A stretch of 64,000 bases of DNA from UBA2988 sp965237965 (GCA_965237965.1 CBDEGT010000003.1:744001-808000), one strand, 5' to 3'. Shown: positions 36,629 to 46,849, counted from the first letter of the stretch. Made by a program: numbers and translations. The notes: a model not told the origin generated them from the letters alone.

Positions 36629-39433
36629 ATGGTTTTCCCGTGCCATGTCCTAAGAGTCCATCAACCCGCATCACGGATGGGGATGTGGTTCGCGGGCACG
36701 GCAGTAGCATTTCTCCTTCGCTTTTCGGTTGCCGCTGCTCAAGAGCATCCTGATCCCGAAAGAAGTCCTCCCTCGGAGCGTTCGAGACGGGCTGTATCCG
36801 TTCCGCACGAAGAAGCTCCAACGGCAAGGGCGGTCCATATTGCCGAAACTATCAGCGTGGACGGGCGCTTGGACGAACCCGTTTGGATGACCGCCCCAGC
36901 AGTGGCCGAGTTCTGGCAGATGAGTCCGGACGAGGGTGCGCCAGCGACGCGGCCGACGGAGGTCCGATTGCTTTACGACGATGAGGCTCTTTACATCGGC
37001 GCCTGGTTATGGGACGACCGCGGACGAGATGTGCCCACCCGCTTGTACCGGCGAGATGTGCCCTTCATGGAGAGTGATGTCCTTTCGGTGCACTTCGACA
37101 CTTACCATGACCATCGGACTTCGTACCGAGTCGTCATGAATCCCTCCGGAGCCAAGCGGGACGTGATCCTGATCGCGGGCCAAGGAGGAGGTTTGGCTGG
37201 TCTAGCTGGAGGAGACGTTTCGTGGAACCCGGTGTGGGAAGGCAAGACGACCGTCTCGAACGAGGGTTGGTTCGCCGAGATCCGTATCCCGTTCAGCCAG
37301 CTGCGCTTCGGCCGAGCAGAGGAACAGGTCTGGGGTCTGCAGATTGAGCGCAAGGACCGTGCGGGGCAATCGGACGCCCAGTGGGTCTATACGCCGTCCA
37401 CTGAAGTGGGGTCGGTGCCCCGCTTCGGCCACCTAGTCGGAATCCGTGGAGTTCGCTCGGGACACCGGCTCGAGCTGCTTCCTTATCTCGGTGGGCGGGC
37501 GGAGTACGTCGCAGCACCGCAAAGCGACGAGGTCTCGTTCGCTAATCCCTTCCCGAGTGACGCGGACTACTTTGGCTATGGAGGAATCGACCTTAAATAT
37601 CTCGTTACGCAAAATCTTGTCGTGGACGCCACGGTCAATCCGGACTTCGGGCAGGTGGAGGTCGATCCCGCGGTCATCAACCTCACGGCTTACGAGACCC
37701 GCTTATCTGAGCGCCGTCCCTTCTTCGTGGAGGGCGCGGACAATTTCCGTTTTGGGGAAGAGGAGAGCACGCAGATCCTGTATACGCGAAGGATCGGTCG
37801 CTCCCCGCAGGGTTCGCTGCCCCGGGACGCGATCTATCACTCGTCCCCTCCGGCAACGACAATCATTGGCGCGGCCAAGCTGACTGGGAAGACTGCCAAG
37901 GGCTGGTCGCTGGGAGTCCTGAACGCGGTCACCGCTGGCGAAGGGGCATCGTGGGTTGGTGCGGACCAGACTGTGCACCGACAAGATGTCGAGCCGCTGA
38001 CCAACTACTTCGCGGGCCGAGCCCGCCGTGAGCTGCGAGGCGGCGAGACCATGTACGGAGCGCTTTTCACTGCGGTCCACCGCGATGACGTCGTACCTCT
38101 GGACCAGACCCTGCACTCTGCAGCGTATAGCGGCGGGGTGGATTTCCGCCACGAGTGGTCGGGCCGAAGGTGGCTCCTGGCTGGGTACTTCTCCTCCAGT
38201 TTGGTTTCCGGAACCAGCGCAGCTCTGATCGGGACGCAGCGCAGGTCGTCGCGCTACTTCCAGAGGCCGGATGCAGACTATCTGGAGGTTGATTCAGCGG
38301 CGACCTCGCTCTTTGGGTATTCCACACGTCTTGCATTCGAGAAGCAGACTGGCCAGGTGCGCTTCGATGCGGTCGCGTCCGCCGTCAGCCCCGGGTACGA
38401 GGTCAACGACATCGGATTTCAGACGATTGCCGATCGGATCGGAGCCGCGTTCACCTTGGAATACGTGGAGTTTCAGCGCGGCCGGCACTTCCAGAACTGG
38501 AGCGTGCGGACCAGTCAGGATTGGGCGTGGAACTACGGCGGCGACCTGGTAGGTGCGGAGATCGGCCTCGTCGGCGAGGCCCAGCTGCTGGATTTTTCGA
38601 GACTCCAGGCAAGCTTCTCCTACCTACCACCGATGATTAATACAGCCCTGACCCGCGGTGGACCGGGAACGCAGGATCCCGCCGGCTATTCGGGATTGAT
38701 GAGTTATCGAACCGATCGCCGTAAGAAACTTTTCGGTAACGTAGCCTTGAGGCTAACAGGTGACCGGTCCGGGGCGTGGGAGCGTGAGATTGAGGCGGGC
38801 GTCGGTCTCGGGGTAAGTGAGACCCTCGACGTAAGCGTCGGGCCGACATTCACGAATAGCCGCGTGACAGCGCAGTACGTTACGTCCATTGCCGCTCCCC
38901 TCGAACAAGAGACGTTCGGACGGCGCTTCGTGTTTGCAGATCTCCGCCAGCGGACGCTTGCATTCGACGTGCGCGTCAACGTCGTGCTAAGCCCCGAGGT
39001 TAGTTTTGAGCTGTTCGCTCAGCCGCTTATCTCGACCGGTGACTACGAGGGGCTCAAGGAGCTTGCCACGCCCCGGAGCTTCCGGTTCAGCCGCTATGGG
39101 ACCGATGTCGGAACCCTGACGCGCACGGACGATCAGAAGGGTTATCGCATCGACCCCGACGGTACGGGACCGGCCCTGCCATTCACCATCGACGATCGTG
39201 ATTTTAGCCATCGATCTTTCCGGGCGAACGCGGTCTTTCGCTGGGAGTGGCGGCCCGGTTCGACGTTGTTTCTCGTATGGCAACAGCGGCGCCTGAACGA
39301 ACTCGAGGCGTTCCGAGTCGAACGAGGTACCGATGCGGGACAGTTCCGGTTTGGACGCGATGCCCGAGACATCTTTCGGCAGCGCCCGGATAACGTGTTC
39401 TTGATCAAGGCGAGCTTCTGGATGAGTCCTTGA
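36629..39433 (+). CDS. Large CBM9-like/DUF5916 outer-membrane protein
   Basis: 934 aa from the ATG at 36629, which has AAGGA upstream; an alternative Met at 36677 (MGMWFAGTAVAFLLRFSVAA) gives a cleaner signal peptide with cleavage near AAAQ. CBM9-like domain at about residues 65-250 (VDGRLDEPVWMTAPAVAEF, VRLLYDDEALYIGAWLWDD, WFAEIRIPFSQLRFG), then DUF5916 (YLVTQNLVVDATVNPDFGQV, RRPFFVEGADNFRFG, LYTRRIGRSPQG) and barrel strands to the end (FLIKASFWMSP). Longer than the 775-aa homologue on the minus strand. It begins 15 bp after an IS3 end, so its native promoter may be displaced. Probable outer-membrane location; substrate unknown. Confidence 0.88.
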   Translation: MVFPCHVLRVHQPASRMGMWFAGTAVAFLLRFSVAAAQEHPDPERSPPSERSRRAVSVPHEEAPTARAVHIAETISVDGRLDEPVWMTAPAVAEFWQMSPDEGAPATRPTEVRLLYDDEALYIGAWLWDDRGRDVPTRLYRRDVPFMESDVLSVHFDTYHDHRTSYRVVMNPSGAKRDVILIAGQGGGLAGLAGGDVSWNPVWEGKTTVSNEGWFAEIRIPFSQLRFGRAEEQVWGLQIERKDRAGQSDAQWVYTPSTEVGSVPRFGHLVGIRGVRSGHRLELLPYLGGRAEYVAAPQSDEVSFANPFPSDADYFGYGGIDLKYLVTQNLVVDATVNPDFGQVEVDPAVINLTAYETRLSERRPFFVEGADNFRFGEEESTQILYTRRIGRSPQGSLPRDAIYHSSPPATTIIGAAKLTGKTAKGWSLGVLNAVTAGEGASWVGADQTVHRQDVEPLTNYFAGRARRELRGGETMYGALFTAVHRDDVVPLDQTLHSAAYSGGVDFRHEWSGRRWLLAGYFSSSLVSGTSAALIGTQRRSSRYFQRPDADYLEVDSAATSLFGYSTRLAFEKQTGQVRFDAVASAVSPGYEVNDIGFQTIADRIGAAFTLEYVEFQRGRHFQNWSVRTSQDWAWNYGGDLVGAEIGLVGEAQLLDFSRLQASFSYLPPMINTALTRGGPGTQDPAGYSGLMSYRTDRRKKLFGNVALRLTGDRSGAWEREIEAGVGLGVSETLDVSVGPTFTNSRVTAQYVTSIAAPLEQETFGRRFVFADLRQRTLAFDVRVNVVLSPEVSFELFAQPLISTGDYEGLKELATPRSFRFSRYGTDVGTLTRTDDQKGYRIDPDGTGPALPFTIDDRDFSHRSFRANAVFRWEWRPGSTLFLVWQQRRLNELEAFRVERGTDAGQFRFGRDARDIFRQRPDNVFLIKASFWMSP

Positions 39434-39566
39434 GTGAGGACTCGGCGCACCCTCGCTTGCAAGTGAGCTCCGGGCGGCCCGCCACAAGCCACTACCTACC
39501 GGACTGAGCGCCGCTTAGATATTATGCTAGGGAAAGCGCAACGAGCCCCTCTCAGGAGCTGGAACG

Positions 39567-40814
39567 ATGAGAGGCAGAAACTGTGAGTTTTACATACTGA
39601 TAGGCGCAGCAGTTGGAACCCTCTTCCTCGTTCCAACCAACAGTTTGGCGCAGCAGGACGTTTTTCGGCAGGACCCGTGCACCATGAACGTCGTCTACAC
39701 GACAGCGCTAGGGGCCCTGACCGCTTGTGCCGAGAACGGATCCGCTCCCAAACAGTACACCCTGGGATTGCTGTACTCCAATGGTATCGGTGTGGCGGAG
39801 AACGATACCGCAGCGGTCCGGTGGTTTCGGATGGCCGCCAACCAAGGACATCCTGCTGCCCAGCACGACCTCGGACTGATGTACGCCGGGGGTGACGGTG
39901 TTCCTGAGGACCATGTTGAGGCCGTGCGTTGGTATCGGCTGGCCGCCAAGCAAGGATATGTCCCGGCCCAGGGGAACCTTGGTGTCATGTACGACCATGG
40001 CAACGGCGTCCCCGAGGACGACGCGGAAGCCGTACGCTTGTATCGGCTAGCCGCCGAGCAGCGGTTCGCTCCCGCCCAGTACAACCTTGGTGTGATGTAC
40101 GAGCACGGTGAGGGTGTCCCTGAAGACGATAGGGAGGCCGTAGTTTGGTATCGGCTTTCCGCCGAACAGGGATTTGCCGCCGCTCAGTACAACCTCGGCG
40201 TGATGTACGGCGACGGCAGCGGCGTCCCTGAAGACGATGGGGAGGCCGTAGGCTGGTATCGGCTCTCCGCCGAGCAGCGGTTTGCTGCCGCTCAGTACCA
40301 CCTCGGCGTGATGTACGACGACGGCAGCGGCGTCCCTGAAGACGATGGGGAGGCCGCAGGCTGGTATCGGCTTGCTGCCGAGCAAGGGTATGCCATCGCC
40401 CAGTTCACCCTTGGAACGATGTATAGCCGCGGTGAAGGCGTCCCCCAGGACAAAGCGGAAGCCGCTCGCTGGTATCGATTAGCGGCCGAGCAGGGGGATA
40501 CTCTAGCCCAGACCAACCTCGGGGTGATTCACGCCCAACGCTGGTATCGGTATCACGTAGGGGCTGAGCTAGGCGATGCTCTGGCCGAGGCTGACCTCGC
40601 ATTGGCCCAGCAGGACTTGGTCCTCGCCTTCATGTGGTTCACGCTCTCCGCAGCGCAGGGAAACGAAACTGCGCAGACGAACAAGGCCCTGATCGAGCAG
40701 TGGCTGACTCCCGAACAGCTCGCCGAGGCCCAAAGGCTATCCCGCGAGTGGGTGGAGACACATCCCAAGCCAGGGGGCGAGCCGTCGGAGACATTTCGAC
40801 CTCCGCGTCGCTGA
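39567..40814 (+). CDS. Exported Sel1-like repeat protein
   Basis: 415 aa with a signal peptide (FYILIGAAVGTLFLV, cleavage near SLAQQ) and about eight Sel1-like (TPR-related) repeats of roughly 36 residues from residue 65 to 325, each of the form AQYNLGVMYxxGxGVPEDDxEAVxWYRLxAEQG. The repeats are very alike at DNA level (40.1-40.4 kb), suggesting recent internal duplication. A more divergent helical C-terminus (LVLAFMWFTLSAAQGNETA) follows. AGGAGC lies before the ATG. Sel1 arrays bind proteins or carbohydrates. It converges on the ankyrin gene of cassette 2. Confidence 0.88.
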   Translation: MRGRNCEFYILIGAAVGTLFLVPTNSLAQQDVFRQDPCTMNVVYTTALGALTACAENGSAPKQYTLGLLYSNGIGVAENDTAAVRWFRMAANQGHPAAQHDLGLMYAGGDGVPEDHVEAVRWYRLAAKQGYVPAQGNLGVMYDHGNGVPEDDAEAVRLYRLAAEQRFAPAQYNLGVMYEHGEGVPEDDREAVVWYRLSAEQGFAAAQYNLGVMYGDGSGVPEDDGEAVGWYRLSAEQRFAAAQYHLGVMYDDGSGVPEDDGEAAGWYRLAAEQGYAIAQFTLGTMYSRGEGVPQDKAEAARWYRLAAEQGDTLAQTNLGVIHAQRWYRYHVGAELGDALAEADLALAQQDLVLAFMWFTLSAAQGNETAQTNKALIEQWLTPEQLAEAQRLSREWVETHPKPGGEPSETFRPPRR

Positions 40815-41021
40815 CGTTGGCGGCATCGGCGTTCCTCCCATGAGTTCGGCAGACGGCGTGACCCACATCCACTCGGAGTCGGGTCCGCCCATATGTTGAG
40901 CGGCGTGGAGGGTGCCGCCGGCGGGTGGAGGTCGAGTCTAGGAAAGCGAGAGGCGAGCCGGATCCGGAGCTCAATCCCCCAGGCCCGGGCCGCCTCGGTC
41001 AGCAAGACAGAGAGCTGTTGT

Positions 41022-42968
41022 CTAAAACGACGGCGCTCCTCCTTCTGCGTCCACTGTCGTAAACGGGTCCACGCCATCAACAGGACAGTAGTCCCCCGTC
41101 CCACGGAACATGGTATGCAAGCACCGCAGCGGCGAGCCCAGATCTTGTAGCAACTTCACCGTCTCCGGGTAGGCGGTGCGATCGAAGTATCCGGCTCGTC
41201 CGCCGCGCGCCATGTCGACCGTCGACTGACCGAGCCTGCTGATCGCCTGCACATTCGCGCCCTGCGCCACCAGGTACTCGATGACTTCGTTGTCGCCTCG
41301 GACGGACGCATAATGGAGCGGGGTGTACCCCCACACGTCGGGGACGTTGACGTCGGCTCCATGCTCCTCGACCAAGTACTTCACGGCATTGAGGAAGTTA
41401 TTCGGCACCTGGTCCATGTGAAAGGCACCGAGGCCCATGTATCCGACTCCAGCTGCAGCATGGATGGGGTACGCGTCCGGTGTGCCTGCCGGAAGGAGCG
41501 GCAAGCCGGAATCATCCTGCTGACGCCCGTCGATCGTCCGCCGCCTGTACTCAATGCCAGGATCCGGCAACATCGTGGGAACATGCGGGTCAGCGCCGTG
41601 GGCCACCAGCGCCTCCATCGCTTCGATATCGAGCGCCATGGCCGCACGCCACAAGGGCGTGGCTCCGGACATGTCGAGGCCCAGCCTGTTGGACGTGTAC
41701 TCGTTGGAGTACAAGTTCGTTCGCAGCCGGACGTCTGGATCCGCCCCCGCCTCGAGCAGTGCGTTCAGCACCTCCAGATGCTCGGCCTTCTGGAGCTCGT
41801 GGGCTCGGGGCTGCGGATGGGGAGTGAACCTCAGGGACCACTGCGTCTGCAGCAGAGCGAAGAGGGGTGAGACGCCGTCGTCCTGTGTGGCCAGCTTCGG
41901 ATCCGCGCCGCGCTCGATGAGCCGCATCGCGAGATCGAAGTGGCCATTAAGGAGAGCCGTCAGAAGCGGGCTCGCACGATCGCCGCTCACCTGATCAATG
42001 TCGGCCCCGCCGTCCAAGAGCGCTTCTGCCGCTTCGATCTGACCCTCACGGGCCGCATGGAGAAGCGCGGTCATGCCCCCCATCTTTCCAACCAGCGTCT
42101 CATACTCGGGACGGAGAAGGACCCTCACATCGCTCTCAAGACCCCCCTGGGTAACCCATAAGGGCACAAGCATCGCCATGTCGTCTGGACTGTAGTCCCT
42201 GAGAAACGCCTCGATCTCCTGATCGGACTTTAGGAACTCGCGCTGCATGGCGATCGCCGCCTGCACCTCGGACGGATTCAAGAGACGATCCGTCCCGTCC
42301 GGAGACTTCCTGCGGATCTCCGTGATCGCCTGTTGAAGGCGATCATGCGCCTCCCAGTCGATCGCCACGCTCTGGACCGCGTCGACGACCTCCGTGCGGA
42401 TCGACGGGTCGGCGCCGTGCTCGAGAAGCTCGCGGATTGCCGCATCGCGGCCGTAGGACGCTGCGAAGATAAGGGGAGTTTGCCCGGCCGCGCTCTCCCG
42501 CGTGTCGACCGGGGCGCCGTGCTCCAGCAATACCCGAACTGCCTCCTCGCCGTTCGGAGCCTTTGCCGCGAGGTGAAGTGGTGACACCCCGGTGGTCGTT
42601 GCCACCGCCGCCGGCTCCGCGCCCGCCTCCAGTAGCACACGGACCACTTCGGCATGTCCAAACCGGCTTGCGAGGTGAAGCGGCTCGTACTCGCCGATGT
42701 TCGTCTTCGCTGTGACGTTCGCCCCCGCGTCGAGCAGAAGCTCCACGACCTCCACAAAGCCCTGTTCGGCAGCCACGTGCAACGCCGTCAACCCATCGCC
42801 CGCCGCCAGATTCGGATCCGCACCGTCCCGAAGCAGCGACCGCACCGCCTCGACGTCACCACGCCTCGCCGCTTCGAGCAGCGGGCTCTCGTCGAGGCGA
42901 GTGGCCCCAAACAGGAGGGCGATCGCAAATGCGACAGCCGCGTACCTGCGGCCTCCCCCACGAATCAT
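41022..42968 (-). CDS. Secreted ankyrin-repeat protein (cassette copy 2)
   Basis: 648 aa, with signal peptide (YAAVAFAIALLFGATRL) and ankyrin repeats at about residues 25-205 (GLTALHVAAEQGFVEVVEL) and again about 285-600 (GMTALLHAAREGQIEAAEA, WGYTPLHYASVRGDNEVIEY), separated by a non-repeat linker. Both the layout and the tail (LFRGTG-like MFRGTGDYCPVDG) mirror the ankyrin protein at 4.2-6.1 kb. Its ATG overlaps the DUF1552 stop codon (ATGA, 42968-42965), indicating translational coupling. Function probably as a scaffold outside the cytoplasm, with the partners encoded in the same unit. Confidence 0.9.
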   Translation of the reverse strand: MIRGGGRRYAAVAFAIALLFGATRLDESPLLEAARRGDVEAVRSLLRDGADPNLAAGDGLTALHVAAEQGFVEVVELLLDAGANVTAKTNIGEYEPLHLASRFGHAEVVRVLLEAGAEPAAVATTTGVSPLHLAAKAPNGEEAVRVLLEHGAPVDTRESAAGQTPLIFAASYGRDAAIRELLEHGADPSIRTEVVDAVQSVAIDWEAHDRLQQAITEIRRKSPDGTDRLLNPSEVQAAIAMQREFLKSDQEIEAFLRDYSPDDMAMLVPLWVTQGGLESDVRVLLRPEYETLVGKMGGMTALLHAAREGQIEAAEALLDGGADIDQVSGDRASPLLTALLNGHFDLAMRLIERGADPKLATQDDGVSPLFALLQTQWSLRFTPHPQPRAHELQKAEHLEVLNALLEAGADPDVRLRTNLYSNEYTSNRLGLDMSGATPLWRAAMALDIEAMEALVAHGADPHVPTMLPDPGIEYRRRTIDGRQQDDSGLPLLPAGTPDAYPIHAAAGVGYMGLGAFHMDQVPNNFLNAVKYLVEEHGADVNVPDVWGYTPLHYASVRGDNEVIEYLVAQGANVQAISRLGQSTVDMARGGRAGYFDRTAYPETVKLLQDLGSPLRCLHTMFRGTGDYCPVDGVDPFTTVDAEGGAPSF

Positions 42969-44377
42969 ACTCCCGCCTCAGACGCGGCGGCGACCGATCT
43001 CCCTGGGAAGGCCAGCGGGAGTTCACCCGTGCTGTCGCCGAACCGATGGAAATCGTCGTGGCCGAGGCCCTGCATCAAGCTCACGAAGGCGTTCGCCATC
43101 GGAGTCCCGTCCGGAGCCCTCAGGTGCATGTTGCCCTCGAGCGCCCCGTTCGCATGTCCCATCAGTAGGAGCGGGCACTGCCGGTGGTTATGCAGGTTCG
43201 AATCCCCCATCGCCGAGCCCCAGACGATCGCCGTCTTGTCCAGCAGCGAGGAACCCCCTTCCATGGTGTTCTTCATCCTCTCGAGCAGGTAGGCTACCTG
43301 GCTCAGGCGATACGAGTTGATCGTGTTGTATGCCAGAATGTTGGCCGGCATGTTGCCGTGGTGAGACGACGTGTGCCACGGCGTCCTGATACCGCTCGCG
43401 GGGAACGCGGTATTGCTCTGCGTTCCATACACGAACGTGATCACACGCGTCAGGTCCGCCTGAAGCGCGAGCACCTGGAGATCGAACATCAGCTCCACGT
43501 GCTCTTCCCATGAATCGGGGATGCCCGACGGCGCTTCAGGCATCGCACGCTCCTCGCCGCCCCGATTCTGCTCCTCGATCAATCCGATCCGGCGCTCCAG
43601 CTCCCGGATATCCGTGATGTAGCTATCGAGCGCGTGCCGATCCGACGGACCCAGCGTCCTCTTGAGATCGGCCATCTCGGTCACGATCCAATCGAGCAGG
43701 CTGCGGTCCGTGCGCAGGCGAGCGGCACGATCCCTCGCCGAGTCACCGGCCCCGAACAGTTGCTCGAACACCACGCCAGGCTCACGAAGCGCAGGAAGTG
43801 GCTGCGTAGCCGACGACCAGGCGACTGTCGTCCTGTACGCGCAGTGATAGTAGTAGCCGCAGCCCCCACCGACCGGTTCCATCGTCAGCTCGAGGGACGG
43901 CAGCACCGTATCCTGTCCGAAGCGGTCCGCATGGATCTGATCCAACGACTTCCCGAGGAAGATGTCCGCCTGTGTCTGCTTCGGATGCGATTGGGTCAGG
44001 AACACGGCCGTCGTCCGATCGTGATCGCCCCCGATCTCGTCGGCGTTGTACGGCTCCGCCATCCGGCAGTCCGTGTTGCTGACGATCGTCAGATACTCCT
44101 GGTACGGCTCCAGCGGCTTGAGCTGGTTCTGGGCGCCTAGCTCCAACCCGCGCCCGATCTTCGCGGGGCCGAAGAGGTACTGTTTGTCACCCCATTCGTT
44201 GCCGCCCGAATGGCCCAGGTCCTCCTCCAGACAGACCAGGCGCGTGAACTGCTCGGCAGGATCACGCCAGGCACGGCCGGCAGGAACCATCGCGTCCATG
44301 AAGGGAAGCGCGACCGATGCTCCCGTGCCGCGGAGGAAGGTGCGACGCGAGAGGTGTTTCCCGGTGAGGAAATGCAT
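42965..44377 (-). CDS. DUF1552 family protein with Tat-like signal (cassette copy 2)
   Basis: 470 aa. The N-terminus HLSRRTFLRGTGASVALPF is a twin-arginine-like signal; GGAGGGA precedes the ATG at 44377. Shares segments with copy 1: YQEYLTIVSNTDCRMAEPY, YYHCAYRTTVAWSSATQPL, LLERMKNTMEGGSS, IVWGSAMGDSNLHNHRQ. DUF1552 proteins have no established activity and usually accompany DUF1592-type cytochromes. It lies 12 bp after the DUF1592-type gene and overlaps the ankyrin start by 4 bp, a tighter operon than in copy 1. Confidence 0.9.
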   Translation of the reverse strand: MHFLTGKHLSRRTFLRGTGASVALPFMDAMVPAGRAWRDPAEQFTRLVCLEEDLGHSGGNEWGDKQYLFGPAKIGRGLELGAQNQLKPLEPYQEYLTIVSNTDCRMAEPYNADEIGGDHDRTTAVFLTQSHPKQTQADIFLGKSLDQIHADRFGQDTVLPSLELTMEPVGGGCGYYYHCAYRTTVAWSSATQPLPALREPGVVFEQLFGAGDSARDRAARLRTDRSLLDWIVTEMADLKRTLGPSDRHALDSYITDIRELERRIGLIEEQNRGGEERAMPEAPSGIPDSWEEHVELMFDLQVLALQADLTRVITFVYGTQSNTAFPASGIRTPWHTSSHHGNMPANILAYNTINSYRLSQVAYLLERMKNTMEGGSSLLDKTAIVWGSAMGDSNLHNHRQCPLLLMGHANGALEGNMHLRAPDGTPMANAFVSLMQGLGHDDFHRFGDSTGELPLAFPGRSVAAASEAGV

Positions 44378-44389
44378 GCTCGTCCCTCC

Positions 44390-46849
44390 TCAGTTGCTCA
44401 CGGCGGTCTGCGCCCGACCCATCTGGAATGGAGCGCTCTTGACAATCTCGAAAACCAGAGCCGTTACCTTATACCCGTCCGCCTCCGTAGCCTCCGTAAT
44501 CCTGCGAACCGTGGGCTGGTCCTCGTACGTCACCGGCCGCCCGATCGCGAACGAGAGCAGGCGCTCCGTGAAGTTCCGAACCAGCGGCACGGGCCGCTTC
44601 AGCAGGACGTCCGCCAACTCACTCGGCGTGCTGATCGGCGTCCCATCGTAAAACATTCCGCGCGTGTCGAGGGGCGCCTTGTTCTCGCGGACACGCCAAC
44701 GCCCGACCGCGTCGAAATTGTCCAGCGCCAAGCCGATCGGATCGATGAAGCTGTGGCAGGAGTTACACACCGGGTTATTGCGATGCGCTTCCATCCGCTC
44801 CCGCGTCGTCAACCGCCGTCCCGCGCCAACAGCCGGACTCGCCTCGAAGGCCGGCACGTTCGGTGGCGGCGGCGGCGGCGGCGTGCCCATCAGCACCTGC
44901 ATGACCCATTTCCCGCGTAACACGGGAGACGTACGCTCCGACATCGAGGTCAACTGCAGCACGCTCCCGTGACTAAGAATGCCTCGCCGACGGCCGTCCG
45001 GGTACTGCACCCGCCGGAACTCTTCGCCCGCTACGCCGTCAATACCGTAGTGCCTCGCCAAGCGTTCGTTCAGGAACGTGTAGTCGGCGTCGAACAGCTC
45101 TAGGACGCTCCGGTCCTCACGGATCAGGTACTGGAAGAGCGACTCAGATTCCCGCACCATCGCATCGGCGACCTGCCGCGAAAAGCCCGGGAAGAGATAT
45201 CGCTCAGGCCAAACGCTGCCCACATCCTGTAGCCGCAGCCACTGGTGGAAGAACCGCGTGGCAAGGGCATCCGCACGAGGATCGGACAGCATTCGCCGCA
45301 TTTGCTGCTCCAGAACGGCCGGACTCGATAGCCGGTCGCTCGCGGCGAGCTCGATGAGCTCCAGATCCGGCCCGGCCTCCCAGAGGAAGAACGAGAGGCG
45401 CGTCGCAAGGTCCATGTCGCTCAGCCGGTACGTCTCGCCCGCCTGCACGTCAGCGGGCTGGTGCTCCAGCCGGAACAGGAACTCGGGCGAGACGAGAATC
45501 GCCTGCAGTCCGGTCCGCACTCCGACCTCGAACCCGCTCTCCGCGGCCCCCTCGTCATAGAACGCCATCAACTCCGACACGTCCTGCTCTGTCACCGGCC
45601 GCCGATACGCTTGGCTCGCCAATCGACCCAGAATCGCCTCCGCGCACGGGCGTTCCTCCCGAGACGTCGGACGGCAGCTGAAGATCATTCGCCGGGTTTC
45701 CGTCTCCGACACACCCGCCACATTGGCGGGCCCGCTGATCATGAACTCCGTCAGGTGCGCGAGCCCCGTGGTCCCGTACTCCGGAGCCGCACTCCCCGCC
45801 GCCGACCAATCCGGTGGACTGTAGCGGTCCTCATAGGGCCCCTCGATCAGGTTCACGAACGCCGCCGAAACTTCGTGCTGTCCCGCCCGGATGAAGATCG
45901 GCTCGGTCTGGATGACGCGGAGAACCCTGCCCGGTGGATCGATCAAGACGGCCAGACTCTTCAGACGCTGCGCGTTATGCGGGAGCTTCAGGAGAGCGAT
46001 CTGCTCACCGTCGATCGAGATGACGACGTCTTCGGATGCGATCGATCGCGCGTTCCCGCTCCCGAAGCGCGTCTCAACTTGGAAGGCGTATTCCCCATCC
46101 GCCGGAAAATCGTGCGTCACCACTATCCCGCCCCGCGTCCCGTAGGGAGCCCCAGGAAGCCTCTCCCAGGGGTGCTGCGACAGCTCCTCCTGAGTCGCGT
46201 ACTTCGTCGTGGACGACAACGCCTCCGGGTTTCCCACAGCCATACGACTGATCTCGGCCGCGGCTCGCAAGAACGCAGACATCACCGTGGTCGACGATGC
46301 CTGCGTTGCCGCCATGTTGTCGAAACTCTCCATGATAAGATCAGGCGGTAGCCACCTCTTCGCTTCAATCTCCAAAGCGAGCAGGTCGCGAATCACACGC
46401 TCATACTCCGCCCGAGTAAGACGCTGGAACTGCCGCTCCATCAGGGAAGGAGCACCCGCGGCCGCTCTGTCGATCGTCGATTCCAGCGTCTCGACGAGCA
46501 CGAGCAGGGTGTCGCCTCCCGGTCGGGGCAGCCCGGGCGGCGGCATCATCCCCGCCCGCAGCTTCCGAATCATTTTCTCAGCCGTTTCCGCGTGCTCCGC
46601 CGCTCCCTCCACCGAGAACTGCTGCAGCGACAGCCGGCCCGTCAGCAACTGATCGTTGTGGCAGGTCACGCAGTATCGTTGAACTACGTCCGTCAAAGGG
46701 GCTGCAGGGGTAGTCTCGGGCTGGTCTGAGGCACCCTGGACTACGTTCGTCGACGCTTCGGAAGGGGGCTGCCGTTCCACCCACACTCGTCCGGCCCCAA
46801 CGGTGAGCCAAACGCTCGTCAGTACGGCGGAAGTAACAAGGACCTTCAT
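44390..46849 (-). CDS. DUF1592/DUF1588/DUF1585-type c-type cytochrome protein (cassette copy 2)
   Basis: 819 aa from the ATG at 46849 (MKVLVTSAVLTSVWLTVGAG signal peptide); earlier in-frame Mets give unconserved leader. First haem-c motif CVTCH near residue 70, DUF1587-like segment LTRAEYERVIRDLLALEIEA, DUF1595/DUF1592 region (MDLATRLSFFLWEAGPDLEL), DUF1588 with the PPPPPPNVPAF stretch, second haem motif CNSCH, and a DUF1585 C-terminus (FTERLLSFAIGRPVTYED). Same architecture as the protein at 7.7-10.2 kb. Periplasmic redox function is inferred from the two CxxCH motifs. First gene of cassette 2. Confidence 0.9.
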   Translation of the reverse strand: MKVLVTSAVLTSVWLTVGAGRVWVERQPPSEASTNVVQGASDQPETTPAAPLTDVVQRYCVTCHNDQLLTGRLSLQQFSVEGAAEHAETAEKMIRKLRAGMMPPPGLPRPGGDTLLVLVETLESTIDRAAAGAPSLMERQFQRLTRAEYERVIRDLLALEIEAKRWLPPDLIMESFDNMAATQASSTTVMSAFLRAAAEISRMAVGNPEALSSTTKYATQEELSQHPWERLPGAPYGTRGGIVVTHDFPADGEYAFQVETRFGSGNARSIASEDVVISIDGEQIALLKLPHNAQRLKSLAVLIDPPGRVLRVIQTEPIFIRAGQHEVSAAFVNLIEGPYEDRYSPPDWSAAGSAAPEYGTTGLAHLTEFMISGPANVAGVSETETRRMIFSCRPTSREERPCAEAILGRLASQAYRRPVTEQDVSELMAFYDEGAAESGFEVGVRTGLQAILVSPEFLFRLEHQPADVQAGETYRLSDMDLATRLSFFLWEAGPDLELIELAASDRLSSPAVLEQQMRRMLSDPRADALATRFFHQWLRLQDVGSVWPERYLFPGFSRQVADAMVRESESLFQYLIREDRSVLELFDADYTFLNERLARHYGIDGVAGEEFRRVQYPDGRRRGILSHGSVLQLTSMSERTSPVLRGKWVMQVLMGTPPPPPPPNVPAFEASPAVGAGRRLTTRERMEAHRNNPVCNSCHSFIDPIGLALDNFDAVGRWRVRENKAPLDTRGMFYDGTPISTPSELADVLLKRPVPLVRNFTERLLSFAIGRPVTYEDQPTVRRITEATEADGYKVTALVFEIVKSAPFQMGRAQTAVSN

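Noticed and set aside
39860..40520. Tandem DNA repeats that might be a CRISPR or satellite array
   Set aside because: The period is about 108 bp and in frame; they encode Sel1 protein repeats.
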